Assembly: GCA_050949885.1 (NCBI GenBank) | Contig: JBMNGO010000005.1 | Location: 248,001-312,000, forward strand | Reading direction: 5' to 3' | DNA from: JBMNGO01 sp050949885 | GTDB lineage: Bacteria > Bacillota > Syntrophomonadia > Syntrophomonadales > Syntrophomonadaceae | Length of the DNA stretch: 64,000 nt | Part shown: positions 44,275-53,332 of the stretch, one piece after another | Numbering within the stretch: the first letter of the stretch is position 1 | How the letters are laid out: each line of letters starts with the position of its first letter | Program-made: the position numbers and the translations under genes | Notes under the pieces: generated by a model | The model's input: the letters and a program-made list of their open reading frames with translations, nothing else | Told to the model about the DNA's origin: nothing | Databases searched by the model: none

Positions 44275-45948
44275 ATGCTGCAAGAGATTTTTATATCCAA
44301 TTTTGTATTGATTGATGAGCTGAGAATGGAATTGTCCGGCGGCCTCAATGTATTGACCGGGGAGACGGGTGCTGGCAAATCCATAATAATTGATGCGCTG
44401 GGTCTTATTATGGGAGAGCGTTTAGGAAATGACGTTATTAGAGATGCCAGCCAAAAGGCTGTTGTTGAAGCCGTCTTTACTGTCGAGCCTAATAGCGAAG
44501 CGATGGCTTTCTTGCTAGAGAACCAGCTAATAGATGAAAATGAGCCAGAGGTAATAATCAGCCGGGAAATTTCCCCTGGAGGCAGGAGCGGTGCCCGGGT
44601 AAACGGGCGGAATGTAACCGCGGGAATGTTAAGAAAACTGTCCGGTTACCTGATTGATATGCACCTCCAGCATGATCACCTGGCCATATTAAAACCGGAA
44701 TACTATTTAAAGTATGTTGACAGCTTTTCACAGGGAAGTGAACCGATTCTCCACAAGCTCCAGGGCATTTACCGCACATTATTAGAAAAAGAGCAAAAAC
44801 TCCAGGACCTTAAGGAAAAACAGCTGGATTACAGCCGAAAAAAGGATTTTCTGTCTTATCAGATTGAAGAGATCAAAAAAGTTTACCTTAAGCCGGGCGA
44901 AGAGGAAGAACTGTTGCTATTAAGGCAGAGAATTAAAAACTCCCAGGATCTTCTTGAGGGCTCCACTACTATACTCAACTTTTTATATACTGCCGAGAGG
45001 ATCAGCGCCTACGATCAGATCTCAGCTGCTGCCGATGTCGCTGCCAAACTGGATCAGGAAGGCTTTTTTAGTACCATACTGCCGGAATTGGAGGGTATGG
45101 CTTATTCATTGCAGGATATTGCCAACCAGGTTTCCTCGTTCAGGGACTCCCTGGAATTCGAACCTGGACTCCTGGATGAGATTGAAGCCAGGTTACATCT
45201 TATTAATAGCATGAAAGCTAAATATGGCCAGAGCATAGAAGAGATTCTTAATTATCTGGAAAAAGCCGAAGAAGAGATAGGAATCTTGGAAAACAGCCAG
45301 TTCATTCAGGAAGAGCTGCAGTCCGAAATTGATGAGCTTAAGCATCAGTATGAAATGCTGGCCCAGGCCCTATCAGCCGAAAGGCAGCAAGGAGGGGCTA
45401 TTTTGGGCGATAAAGTTAATCAGGAATTGGTTCAGCTTAACATGCCTCATTTGCAGTTTGCGGTTGATATCCAAAAAAATGAAAAACCAGGGCCCCAGGG
45501 ATGGGATAAAGTTGACTTCCTCTTCTCGCCCAATCCCGGTGAACCTATGCGCAGCCTGGCCAAAGTAGCCTCCGGGGGAGAAATTTCCCGCTTCGTACTG
45601 GCACTAAAAAAAGCCCTGGCTGAGGTGTACCAGGTACCAACTCTGATATTTGACGAAATTGATGTGGGGGTGGGTGGAACAGCACTAAATGCCGTGGCAT
45701 TAAAGTTGTATCAGCTGGCTTCCAGTCACCAGGTAATACTAGTAACCCATTCTCCTCAGGTGGCTGCCTATGCCGATACTCATTATTTAATTGAGAAGAC
45801 TACGGAGAAAGGTACTACCTTCACTTATGTAAAGAAGCTTATGGGAGAAGATAGGGTTTGTGAATTGGCTCGTATGCTGGGCGGGGAAAACTATTCCCCA
45901 GTTGCCCTGAAACACGCTAGAGAATTAATAATAAAAGCTAACTCCTGA
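44275..45948 (+). CDS. recN: DNA repair protein RecN
   Basis: 557 residues, SMC-like: Walker A GETGAGKSIIIDAL, coiled coils, signature ASGGEISRFVLALK, Walker B LIFDEIDVGVGG. Start at 44275 gives the RecN N-terminus MLQEIFISNFVLIDE; an upstream GTG at 44254 is less likely. argR-recN-spoIVB-spo0A order matches Bacillus. Confidence 0.95.
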   Translation: MLQEIFISNFVLIDELRMELSGGLNVLTGETGAGKSIIIDALGLIMGERLGNDVIRDASQKAVVEAVFTVEPNSEAMAFLLENQLIDENEPEVIISREISPGGRSGARVNGRNVTAGMLRKLSGYLIDMHLQHDHLAILKPEYYLKYVDSFSQGSEPILHKLQGIYRTLLEKEQKLQDLKEKQLDYSRKKDFLSYQIEEIKKVYLKPGEEEELLLLRQRIKNSQDLLEGSTTILNFLYTAERISAYDQISAAADVAAKLDQEGFFSTILPELEGMAYSLQDIANQVSSFRDSLEFEPGLLDEIEARLHLINSMKAKYGQSIEEILNYLEKAEEEIGILENSQFIQEELQSEIDELKHQYEMLAQALSAERQQGGAILGDKVNQELVQLNMPHLQFAVDIQKNEKPGPQGWDKVDFLFSPNPGEPMRSLAKVASGGEISRFVLALKKALAEVYQVPTLIFDEIDVGVGGTALNAVALKLYQLASSHQVILVTHSPQVAAYADTHYLIEKTTEKGTTFTYVKKLMGEDRVCELARMLGGENYSPVALKHARELIIKANS

Positions 45949-46069
45949 GTTGTGGTGTATTCTGCCTTTCCCATAATTCCTGCCTAAGTTTTCCATACCG
46001 GATAAATTAACTAAACCTGGGTGAAATTAATAATTTTACATTTTGTGCCATATGCGGTCTTTACTTGCA

Positions 46070-46099
46070 GTATAGATTCTTCTGGCGGCGGAGAGAATA
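46070..46099 (+). promoter_or_regulatory. Sigma-F-type promoter of spoIVB
   Basis: GTATA (46070-46074), 15-base spacer, GGAGAGAATA (46090-46099), fitting the GYATA / GGnnAnAnT pattern of sigma-F. 34 bases before the start. Confidence 0.5.
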
Positions 46100-46132
46100 A
46101 AAATTAGCACGTCGGCAGGGAGTGAACTGAGT

Positions 46133-47431
46133 TTGAGGAAAGTCCGCATTTATTTAGGAATTGTTATAACATTTATCTTTTTATTAATATCTTTTTCACC
46201 ACAAGCTATAACTTTACTAAGTCTGCCTGATAATCAAAAAATAGTAGTTGGTCAATCGGAAAAAATTAATATCAACCTGCCTCCTCAATTAGAGAATAAA
46301 ATAGAAATGTCCGTAATGGGACCATCCAAAAGTGTTTTTGCGCTACCCCAGGATCCACCGGTAACTGTCGTAAAGAATGCCGAAGGATATGAAATTACCG
46401 CCTTAAAACCGGGAAAGGTAGATGTAAAGTTAAAACTGCTGGGGTATATACCCATTCGCTCCATGGAAGTTGTGGCTGTCCCTACCAAAAGGGTAGTAGT
46501 GGGAGGACATTCTATAGGAGTTGTTATGCAGTCCCGCGGAATTATGGTGGTTGGTTTTGCTCCTATTGTGGGAAATGATGGGGAAAAACTCTATCCTGCA
46601 AAAGAATCCGGCGTGGAAATTGGTGATCTTATCCTAAGTGTTGATAACCAGGAAGTAAAAACTGAAAATGAGCTGGCCAATATTGTTGACAATAAAAAAG
46701 GAAGAGAATTGACCCTTCACATAAAAAGAGGATCCAAAATTCTCACCATCCCCATTCGGGCGTGTTTCTGCCCGGAAACTGGCCGGTATCGTGTGGGACT
46801 ATATGTTAGGGACGGAATAGTAGGAGTTGGAACTCTTACCTTTTTTGATCCGGAAACTAAACAGTATGCAGCTTTAGGACATATAATTATGGATTCTGAT
46901 ACCAAACAAAGTATAGAGGTTCTTGATGGAAAAATTGTAAGTGCGAGTATTCAGGGTATTAAAGCTGCCAAACCAGGTAAACCGGGTGAGAAAATAGGTA
47001 TTTTCGATAGCCAAGGAATAATTAAGGGAAACATTTCCAAAAATAGTTTTTTTGGGATTTACGGAAAGATAGAAAATGGTTTAACTGCTAAGGAAACGGA
47101 ACACACCATGGAAATAGGCTATGCCCATGAGGTAAAAACAGGTAAGGCAAAGATTTTAACTGTTATTAATGGTGAAGATGTCGAATCTTTTGATATAATT
47201 ATAGAAAAGGTGTATCCCCACCGAGATAATGGAAAAGGGATGGTAATTAGGGTTGTTGATCAAAGATTATTGAATATTACTGGGGGGATAGTCCAGGGAA
47301 TGAGCGGAAGTCCCATAATTCAAAACTCTAAACTGGTGGGGGCGGTTACTCATGTTTTCTTAAATGATCCTGAAAGAGGGTATGGAATATTTATGGATAA
47401 TATGTTATCGGAACTGGCTGAAGAAGAATGA
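46133..47431 (+). CDS. spoIVB: Sporulation signalling peptidase SpoIVB
   Basis: 432 residues. N-terminal membrane anchor (9-25), PDZ domain at about 125-200, and S55 serine peptidase: His near 250 (ALGH) and Ser in GIVQGMSGSP at about 388-394. Secreted from the forespore to trigger sigma-K processing by SpoIVFB. TTG after CAGGGAGTG. Confidence 0.95.
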   Translation: MRKVRIYLGIVITFIFLLISFSPQAITLLSLPDNQKIVVGQSEKININLPPQLENKIEMSVMGPSKSVFALPQDPPVTVVKNAEGYEITALKPGKVDVKLKLLGYIPIRSMEVVAVPTKRVVVGGHSIGVVMQSRGIMVVGFAPIVGNDGEKLYPAKESGVEIGDLILSVDNQEVKTENELANIVDNKKGRELTLHIKRGSKILTIPIRACFCPETGRYRVGLYVRDGIVGVGTLTFFDPETKQYAALGHIIMDSDTKQSIEVLDGKIVSASIQGIKAAKPGKPGEKIGIFDSQGIIKGNISKNSFFGIYGKIENGLTAKETEHTMEIGYAHEVKTGKAKILTVINGEDVESFDIIIEKVYPHRDNGKGMVIRVVDQRLLNITGGIVQGMSGSPIIQNSKLVGAVTHVFLNDPERGYGIFMDNMLSELAEEE

Positions 47432-47590
47432 TAAGCTTAATAATCTTCCTAACTGGGAAAGATATTCTGATCTGATAAAATATTTTGCGTTTGTTGAGAT
47501 TTTAGAGAAAAGATGTATATATGTAGAACATAATCGTTATATATGCTGCTGTTTAGCAGATAATAGGCTAATTTGGCAAAAAAAAAAAGC

Positions 47591-47618
47591 AGGAAATATT
47601 TGGTGAACCGTCGAAAAC
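47591..47618 (+). promoter_or_regulatory. Sigma-H-type promoter with 0A-box-like sequence upstream of spo0A
   Basis: AGGAAAT (47591-47597), 12-base spacer, GTCGAAAAC (47610-47618; GAAT expected). CGTCGAA at 47609-47615 is one base off the Spo0A box. Confidence 0.45.
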
Positions 47619-47666
47619 CGTTTAATAATTGATTTATGATTAAGGGGATGGGGGGAACAGTACCGT

Positions 47667-48470
47667 ATGTTAAATGATTCAAGCCCGATTAAGGTTCTTA
47701 TAGCAGATGATAATCGGGAATTTTGCGGAATTCTTAATGATTATTTCTCAAATGAACCTGATTTTGAAATCGCCGATATTTGTACCAACGGCATGGAAGT
47801 CCTGGAAGTTTTGGAAAAGAAAGAAGTTGAAGTACTGATTCTGGACTTGATCATGCCTTATATGGACGGAATCGGTGTTTTAGAAAAACTAAACCAGATT
47901 AACCTGGCCAGGCGGCCTAAAATTATTATTCTCACTGCTTTTGGGCAAGAAAACATTACCCAGAAAGCAGTCCAACTAGGGGCAGATTATTATATTTTAA
48001 AACCCTTTAATCTGCAAGTACTCGGAGACAGAGTAAAACAAGTGGCGCGGGGCGTTAAAACCATGCCCGAAACGAAAGTACCGGTTTCCAGTATTACTGT
48101 GTCATTATCGAATCCTAAAAACCTTGAAGTGGAAGTAACCAGGGTTATTCATGAGATAGGCGTTCCTGCTCATGTTAAGGGGTATCAATACTTGCGAGAT
48201 GCCATTATGCTCGTAGTAGAGGAAATTAATTATTTAGGGGCGGTGACCAAAGAGCTTTATCCTACTATTGCTCAAAAATATGACACAACCCCCAGCAGGG
48301 TTGAGAGAGCTATACGCCATGCCATCGAACTGGCCTGGGATAGAGGCGATTTAGAAAAAATAAATAAGGTTTTTGGCCACACCATAAGTGGAGAAAAAGG
48401 TAAACCCACCAATTCTGAGTTCATAGCTATCATAGCTGACCGGTTGCGGCTAGAAAACAAAGTGAGCTAA
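47667..48470 (+). CDS. spo0A: Sporulation response regulator Spo0A
   Basis: 267 residues. Receiver with Asp14/Asp15 and phosphorylated Asp60, Thr and Lys in LTAF and LKPF; C-terminal Spo0A DNA-binding domain (AVTKELYPTIAQKYDTTPSRVERAIRHAIE). Master regulator of sporulation entry. Confidence 0.98.
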   Translation: MLNDSSPIKVLIADDNREFCGILNDYFSNEPDFEIADICTNGMEVLEVLEKKEVEVLILDLIMPYMDGIGVLEKLNQINLARRPKIIILTAFGQENITQKAVQLGADYYILKPFNLQVLGDRVKQVARGVKTMPETKVPVSSITVSLSNPKNLEVEVTRVIHEIGVPAHVKGYQYLRDAIMLVVEEINYLGAVTKELYPTIAQKYDTTPSRVERAIRHAIELAWDRGDLEKINKVFGHTISGEKGKPTNSEFIAIIADRLRLENKVS

Positions 48471-48500
48471 TAATTACAAAACATCTGAGCACTGTTAATA

Positions 48501-48534
48501 GACGGTTTTGCCTTCCAAGGCAGGATCGTCTTTT
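48501..48534 (+). terminator. Terminator after spo0A
   Basis: GACG (48501-48504)/CGTC (48527-48530) around GCCTT/AAGGC, then TTTT. Confidence 0.7.
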
Positions 48535-48573
48535 AATATGGATTTTGAGTGTTATTATTAATGTGTTAATATA

Positions 48574-49725
48574 ATGCCATGTACAGATTACCTGAGGTAT
48601 GGTTTTATGTCAATTAAAGGCAAGGCAAGAGTTGATAAAAGAACAAAAGATTTGGTAAAAAGATTACGAAAAAATGAAATTGCTGTAATCAGTCACGAAG
48701 ATATTGATGAGGTGGCAGCCAATTCACTTATAGAAAAAAAACCCGCCGCGATTATCAATTCCTGTTGCTCTATTTCAGGCCGCTACCCTGCCAAAGGGGT
48801 CTATAAATTGCTAAAAGCGGGGATACCTGTATTTGATGAAGCTGGTGAACAAATTTTTTCCCGGGTCAAGGATGGTACCCCCATAGAAATTAAAGATGGC
48901 CAGATTTACAGTGGAGATCAGCTAATTGCTGAAGGGAAAGAGTTGACCTTGGATTATGTTCGGCAACAGCTGATAAAGGCCAATGAAAATCTTACAGCGG
49001 CATTGGATAGCTTTGTGGAGAATACACTGGAATACGCCAAGAAAGAAAAAAATATAATTCTGGGCAACCTTGAAGTTCCGCCTTTGTCTGTTAATATGTT
49101 GGGCCGCCATGTATTGATAGTAGTGCGGGGCAGCAATTACAAGGAAGATTTAAAGACCATCGGTTCTTATATGCAGGAAGAGATGCCGGTGTTGATCGGT
49201 GTTGACGGCGGAGCGGATGCATTGTTGGAATTTGGGTTTAAACCTGATATTATTGTAGGCGATATGGACAGTGTTTCCAACGCCGCTTTACAAAGCGGGG
49301 CTGAATTGGTAGTACATGCTTATGCCGATGGATCTGCTCCCGGCCTGGAGAGAGTAAAGTCAATGGGGCTTGAAGCCACATTATTCTCCATGCCTGGCAC
49401 CAGTGAGGATGTGGCCATGATTTTAGCCTGGGAACATGGAGCCAGTTTGATTGTAGCGGTAGGTACTCATTCCAATATGATTGATTTTATGGAAAAAGGT
49501 CGCAAAGGAATGGGCAGTACTTTTTTGGTCAGGTTAAAAGTTGGTTCCAGATTAGTTGATGCCAAGGGCGTCAGCCAACTATACAAAAAAGGATTGGAAA
49601 GCAAATATCTTTTTCAGCTCCTAATTGGAGCCATGGTGCCGATTTTAATTATTCTATGGGTTTCTCCAGCGACGAAACCTTTTTTTAGATTATTGATTCT
49701 GCAAATAAAACTTCTGTTTAGCTAA
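48574..49725 (+). CDS. steA: SteA-like, TPK-fold division protein
   Basis: 383 residues (342 or so if the ATG at 48607, MSIKGKARVDKRTK, is used). A thiamin-pyrophosphokinase-like core: VLIGVDGGADALLEFGFKPDIIVGDMDSVS; then a C-terminal membrane segment. SteA works with SteB in cell separation in corynebacteria; clostridial homologues sit in the same pair. TPK activity is unlikely. First of a five-gene run after the spo0A terminator. Confidence 0.8.
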   Translation: MPCTDYLRYGFMSIKGKARVDKRTKDLVKRLRKNEIAVISHEDIDEVAANSLIEKKPAAIINSCCSISGRYPAKGVYKLLKAGIPVFDEAGEQIFSRVKDGTPIEIKDGQIYSGDQLIAEGKELTLDYVRQQLIKANENLTAALDSFVENTLEYAKKEKNIILGNLEVPPLSVNMLGRHVLIVVRGSNYKEDLKTIGSYMQEEMPVLIGVDGGADALLEFGFKPDIIVGDMDSVSNAALQSGAELVVHAYADGSAPGLERVKSMGLEATLFSMPGTSEDVAMILAWEHGASLIVAVGTHSNMIDFMEKGRKGMGSTFLVRLKVGSRLVDAKGVSQLYKKGLESKYLFQLLIGAMVPILIILWVSPATKPFFRLLILQIKLLFS

Positions 49726-49744
49726 CAAACCGGGATGTGATATT

Positions 49745-50641
49745 TTGATAGACCTGAAATACCATATAACTTCTATAGTAGCCGTGTTTTTAGCTTTGGG
49801 GCTGGGCATTCTAATTGGCAGCACTATAGTGGGAAATGACCTTTTGGTAGAGCAACAGCAAAAGATGATTGATCAACTGGATAAAGAATTTTCCGCTTTG
49901 CGGGAGCAGGAAAGGCTGCTTACAGAAGCTGATAAATTCAAAAGCATTATAATAAGCAATTATGAAAATTATAGCCAGGCCATCTTACCTGTTTTGGTAC
50001 AAGATCGTTTGAAGGGAATGCAAGTTGCTGTGGTGGTTAGCGGGGATAGCGATATACCTGCAGGAATGGTAAATGCTCTTTCTCTGGCAGGTGCTGAGAT
50101 AGTCTCCAAAACTGTGGTATTATCCAATATTAATCTGGCTGATGCCAATATACGGGATAAAGTATCCTTGTTCTTTCAGCTGGGAGCGGATACGGATCGG
50201 GACAGTATGAGAAGGGTGATTGCTCAGGAAGTGGCTGGTATATTAAGTAATAACCCAAAACCGGAAACAGTCAGTTTCCTGCAGGAAAACGGATTGGTAA
50301 AATTCAGCGGTAATAACATGGTTCCTATTGATGCCGTCATCTTAGTTGGTGGCAGCAACAGTCCTGCCAACAATCACGCCCAGAGTTTTGACTTGGGGTT
50401 AATTGAAAAAATGACTAATGAGGGGATCAAGGTGTTTGGTGTAGAAAGCTCCGATGTGAAGTATTCATTTATTATTGATTATCAGACTACCAATATCAGC
50501 ACCGTTGACAATATTGACCTTAGTCCGGGGCAAATTTCACTGGTGTTTGCTCTGGATGGAGAAGCAGGTCATTATGGCATTAAGCCTACTGCTCACAAAT
50601 TTGTTCCATCCCTGCCGGTAGATACTATTAGGAGGTCTTAA
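49745..50641 (+). CDS. SteB/MctB-like (copper transporter family) envelope protein
   Basis: 298 residues: N-terminal membrane segment (ITSIVAVFLALGLGILIGSTIVG), coiled coil (VEQQQKMIDQLDKEFSALREQERLL), then an extracellular domain. The family is called MctB/copper transporter from Mycobacterium, but the SteA neighbour points to division (SteB). TTG start. Confidence 0.78.
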   Translation: MIDLKYHITSIVAVFLALGLGILIGSTIVGNDLLVEQQQKMIDQLDKEFSALREQERLLTEADKFKSIIISNYENYSQAILPVLVQDRLKGMQVAVVVSGDSDIPAGMVNALSLAGAEIVSKTVVLSNINLADANIRDKVSLFFQLGADTDRDSMRRVIAQEVAGILSNNPKPETVSFLQENGLVKFSGNNMVPIDAVILVGGSNSPANNHAQSFDLGLIEKMTNEGIKVFGVESSDVKYSFIIDYQTTNISTVDNIDLSPGQISLVFALDGEAGHYGIKPTAHKFVPSLPVDTIRRS

Positions 50642-50644
50642 ATT

Positions 50645-51322
50645 ATGCCAACCATCACGGCAGTAATACCGGCATATAATGAAGAAGATATCATAGAGGA
50701 GACCATTTTGGCTCTTCAGTCACTAAAGGAAATAGATAAAATACTGGTGGTCAATGACGGGTCTACTGATGCAACGGAGGAAGCAGCTCGCCGGAGAGGG
50801 GTCCAGGTTATTAACCTTACGCCCAACCAAGGAAAGGGAGCTGCATTAAACGCTGCCATACCATATATTACTACTGATCTGGTGGTTTTTATTGATGCCG
50901 ATTTGGGTCCCACCGCAGTACAGGCTAACCGCCTGATTGAACCGGTGGCACGAGGGGAAGCGGACCTGTGTATTGCCACTTTTCCTCCTCCCCGAAAAAA
51001 AGGGGGCGCAGGAATAGTTAAAAAAATCGCCGGATGGGCCATTTACCGTGCGGGAAAAATTAAGGTAAAAGCACCCTTAAGTGGACAGAGAGTTATGACT
51101 AAAGAGGTGCTTGGGTCTGTTGTGCCATTTCATCAGGGTTATGGGGTAGAGTTGGGAATGACTTTGAGGGCTTTGGCCCAGGGTTATAAAATTTTGGAAA
51201 TCCCCACCACCATGTCCCATAAAGAAACCGGAAGGGATCTGCAAGGGTTCTTACACCGGGGGCGCCAACTGGTGGATGTACTCAAGGTCATCTGCGAAGA
51301 AATGAGGGGGATGAGTCTTTGA
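50645..51322 (+). CDS. Glycosyltransferase family 2
   Basis: 225 residues, GT-A fold: VIPAYNEEDIIEETI, VVNDGSTDAT, DADLG as the DxD motif. No extra membrane segments. Close to SteA/SteB and a sugar-phosphate transferase, so it may act on an envelope glycolipid. The substrate is not evident. Confidence 0.9.
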   Translation: MPTITAVIPAYNEEDIIEETILALQSLKEIDKILVVNDGSTDATEEAARRRGVQVINLTPNQGKGAALNAAIPYITTDLVVFIDADLGPTAVQANRLIEPVARGEADLCIATFPPPRKKGGAGIVKKIAGWAIYRAGKIKVKAPLSGQRVMTKEVLGSVVPFHQGYGVELGMTLRALAQGYKILEIPTTMSHKETGRDLQGFLHRGRQLVDVLKVICEEMRGMSL

Positions 51323-52143
51323 ATTCTTGGCCAGTAGTCGGTCTGGCTATTGCAGCAGGAATCATTATAGAAGCCGTGATTCTCAAATATGTGCTGGAAC
51401 TTCTGGAGAATTCCGGCAGCCTACGGCAGAATTATAGAGGCGACCGTATCCCAATCAGTGCAGGAATAACTTTTCCCGCTTCTGTTGGGTTGTTTTTTGC
51501 CATTTTTAGCTGGTATTCCGGGTATGATACGGATTACCTGTTATTTCTCATAGGTATTATCGGTATATCCTTTTTGGGGTTTATTGATGACCAGTTGGGG
51601 CAGCATGATACCAAAGGGTTAAAAGGACATCTCGGGGCTCTCTTTAAAGGTCAGTTGACCACGGGTGGCCTAAAGGCAGTGGGCGGCGGCCTCCTGGCCC
51701 TGTTTTTGGCCTGGCCCAACTCATCCAACCTGGGCCATTGGATTTTAAACAGCCTCTTGATTGCCTTGTTTACTAATTTTCTTAATTTATTGGATTTAAG
51801 ACCGGGAAGGGCTATAAAGGGCTTCCTTCTTTTCTTGGCAATAATACTATTATTAAGCCGGGGGCAAACTGATCCGATTCTATTTGCGCCTTTGGTAGGA
51901 ACTGTTCTGCTTTATGCACCAAAGGATTTTTCTGCCCGGGCCATGATGGGTGATGCTGGTGCCAATGTCCTGGGGCTAACTCTGGGTTATATCTGTGTAT
52001 TAAGCCTGTCATTTTCATCTAAAATAGGTATACTGGCAGGTTTAGTGTTAATACATATAATTGCCGAAAAGTACTCTTTAACTAAAATTATTTATCGTGT
52101 ATCCTTCTTAAGAATGATTGACCAATGGGGAAGAAGGGACTGA
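51319..52143 (+). CDS. Sugar-phosphate transferase of the MraY/WecA (GT4) superfamily
   Basis: 274 residues, about ten membrane segments. GFIDDQLG is the acidic metal motif, NLLDLRPGRAIKG and MMGDAGANVLG match WecA/MraY loops. Shorter than MraY (~320). Transfers sugar-1-P to undecaprenyl phosphate in its family. TTG start overlapping the GT2 gene by 4 bases. Confidence 0.8.
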   Translation: MNSWPVVGLAIAAGIIIEAVILKYVLELLENSGSLRQNYRGDRIPISAGITFPASVGLFFAIFSWYSGYDTDYLLFLIGIIGISFLGFIDDQLGQHDTKGLKGHLGALFKGQLTTGGLKAVGGGLLALFLAWPNSSNLGHWILNSLLIALFTNFLNLLDLRPGRAIKGFLLFLAIILLLSRGQTDPILFAPLVGTVLLYAPKDFSARAMMGDAGANVLGLTLGYICVLSLSFSSKIGILAGLVLIHIIAEKYSLTKIIYRVSFLRMIDQWGRRD

Positions 52144-52191
52144 GATTCCCGTGGCCTGTTGTTATTGTGCAGAAAAGGGGGGCTTATTACA

Positions 52192-53319
52192 ATGCTGAAT
52201 GTAAGAAGGTTGATTGACCAGTTCAAAACCCTGGTAGCAATTGATTCTGTTTCCGGTTGTGAAGACAAAATGCGGGATTTTCTTATGCAGGAGTTTAACC
52301 GACGGGGTTATTCAGCTGAAGAAGATCAAGCCGGAGAAATAGTGAAAGGAAAGTCGGGCAACTTATTGGTAAGGATTCCTGGCTCAATTGATGCTCCAGC
52401 AATTCTGTTCGCAGCTCATATGGATACGGTTGAACCGGGGCGAGGAATAAAGGCAGTAGTAAGTGAAACAGACGGAATTATTAGAAGCGAGGGGGACACC
52501 ATTCTGGCGGCTGATGACAAGGCTGCTATTGCAGCTATTATAGAAGCCTGTGATGTACTGGAGGAACAACATTTGGAGCATCCTCCCATTGAGCTATTAT
52601 TTACTGTGGGAGAAGAACAGGGGTTACAAGGTTCCAAATTATTCGATTATAGTAAGCTGCGGGCCCGACTAGCTTACGTTTTGGATGCCGGCGGTGATCC
52701 CGGGACTATCATCGTGCAATCGCCATGTCAAAACGAGATTGAGTATATTGTATGGGGCAAATCGGCTCATGCCGGCATTAATCCCGAGGATGGAATAAAT
52801 GCCATACAGCTTGCTGCGCAGGCTCTGGCCGCCATGCCCTGTGGCCGCATAGATAATGAGACCACGTGTAATATTGGCATAATCAGCGGGGGCCGAGCGC
52901 GCAACATTGTGGCTGATTACTGCCAGGTTAAAGGTGAAGCCAGAAGCCTGAACAGGGAAAAACTAAACCAGCTGACCAGTGTTTTAAGGGACACTTTCAT
53001 TTCCGAAGTTGAAAAAAGGGGTGGCAAAGCTGAGGTTAAGGTGGATTTTCTTTATCCTGAAACAAAACTGGATATTGATTCTGAGGTGATCAGAATTGCC
53101 ATTCAAGCAGCTTTGGCATCAGGCCTGAAACCTGTATTGACGGCAACCGGGGGCGGCAGTGATGCCAGTATTATTAATGGGAATGGCATTCCCTGTGCTA
53201 ATCTGGGTACTGGCATGCAAGCTGTACATACTATTGGTGAATATATCAAGGTGGAAGATCTAATCAGTGTTGCCAGATGGATTTTGGCCATCATAAAAGA
53301 AGTAAATAACCGCAGTTAG
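52192..53319 (+). CDS. M20 family metallopeptidase (peptidase T-like)
   Basis: 375 residues. Metal ligands: HMDT, DDKAA, EEQG, D in LDAGGDPG and the last His in QAVHTIGEY. Dimerisation domain with AHAGINPEDGINAI. Start at 52192 follows AAAAGGGGGG. Family contains aminotripeptidases. Confidence 0.92.
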   Translation: MLNVRRLIDQFKTLVAIDSVSGCEDKMRDFLMQEFNRRGYSAEEDQAGEIVKGKSGNLLVRIPGSIDAPAILFAAHMDTVEPGRGIKAVVSETDGIIRSEGDTILAADDKAAIAAIIEACDVLEEQHLEHPPIELLFTVGEEQGLQGSKLFDYSKLRARLAYVLDAGGDPGTIIVQSPCQNEIEYIVWGKSAHAGINPEDGINAIQLAAQALAAMPCGRIDNETTCNIGIISGGRARNIVADYCQVKGEARSLNREKLNQLTSVLRDTFISEVEKRGGKAEVKVDFLYPETKLDIDSEVIRIAIQAALASGLKPVLTATGGGSDASIINGNGIPCANLGTGMQAVHTIGEYIKVEDLISVARWILAIIKEVNNRS

Positions 53320-53332
53320 CAGGTGTAGACAA

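Noticed and set aside
47364..47606. An 80-residue ORF after spoIVB
   Set aside because: It begins inside spoIVB in another frame without a ribosome-binding site and shows no domain.
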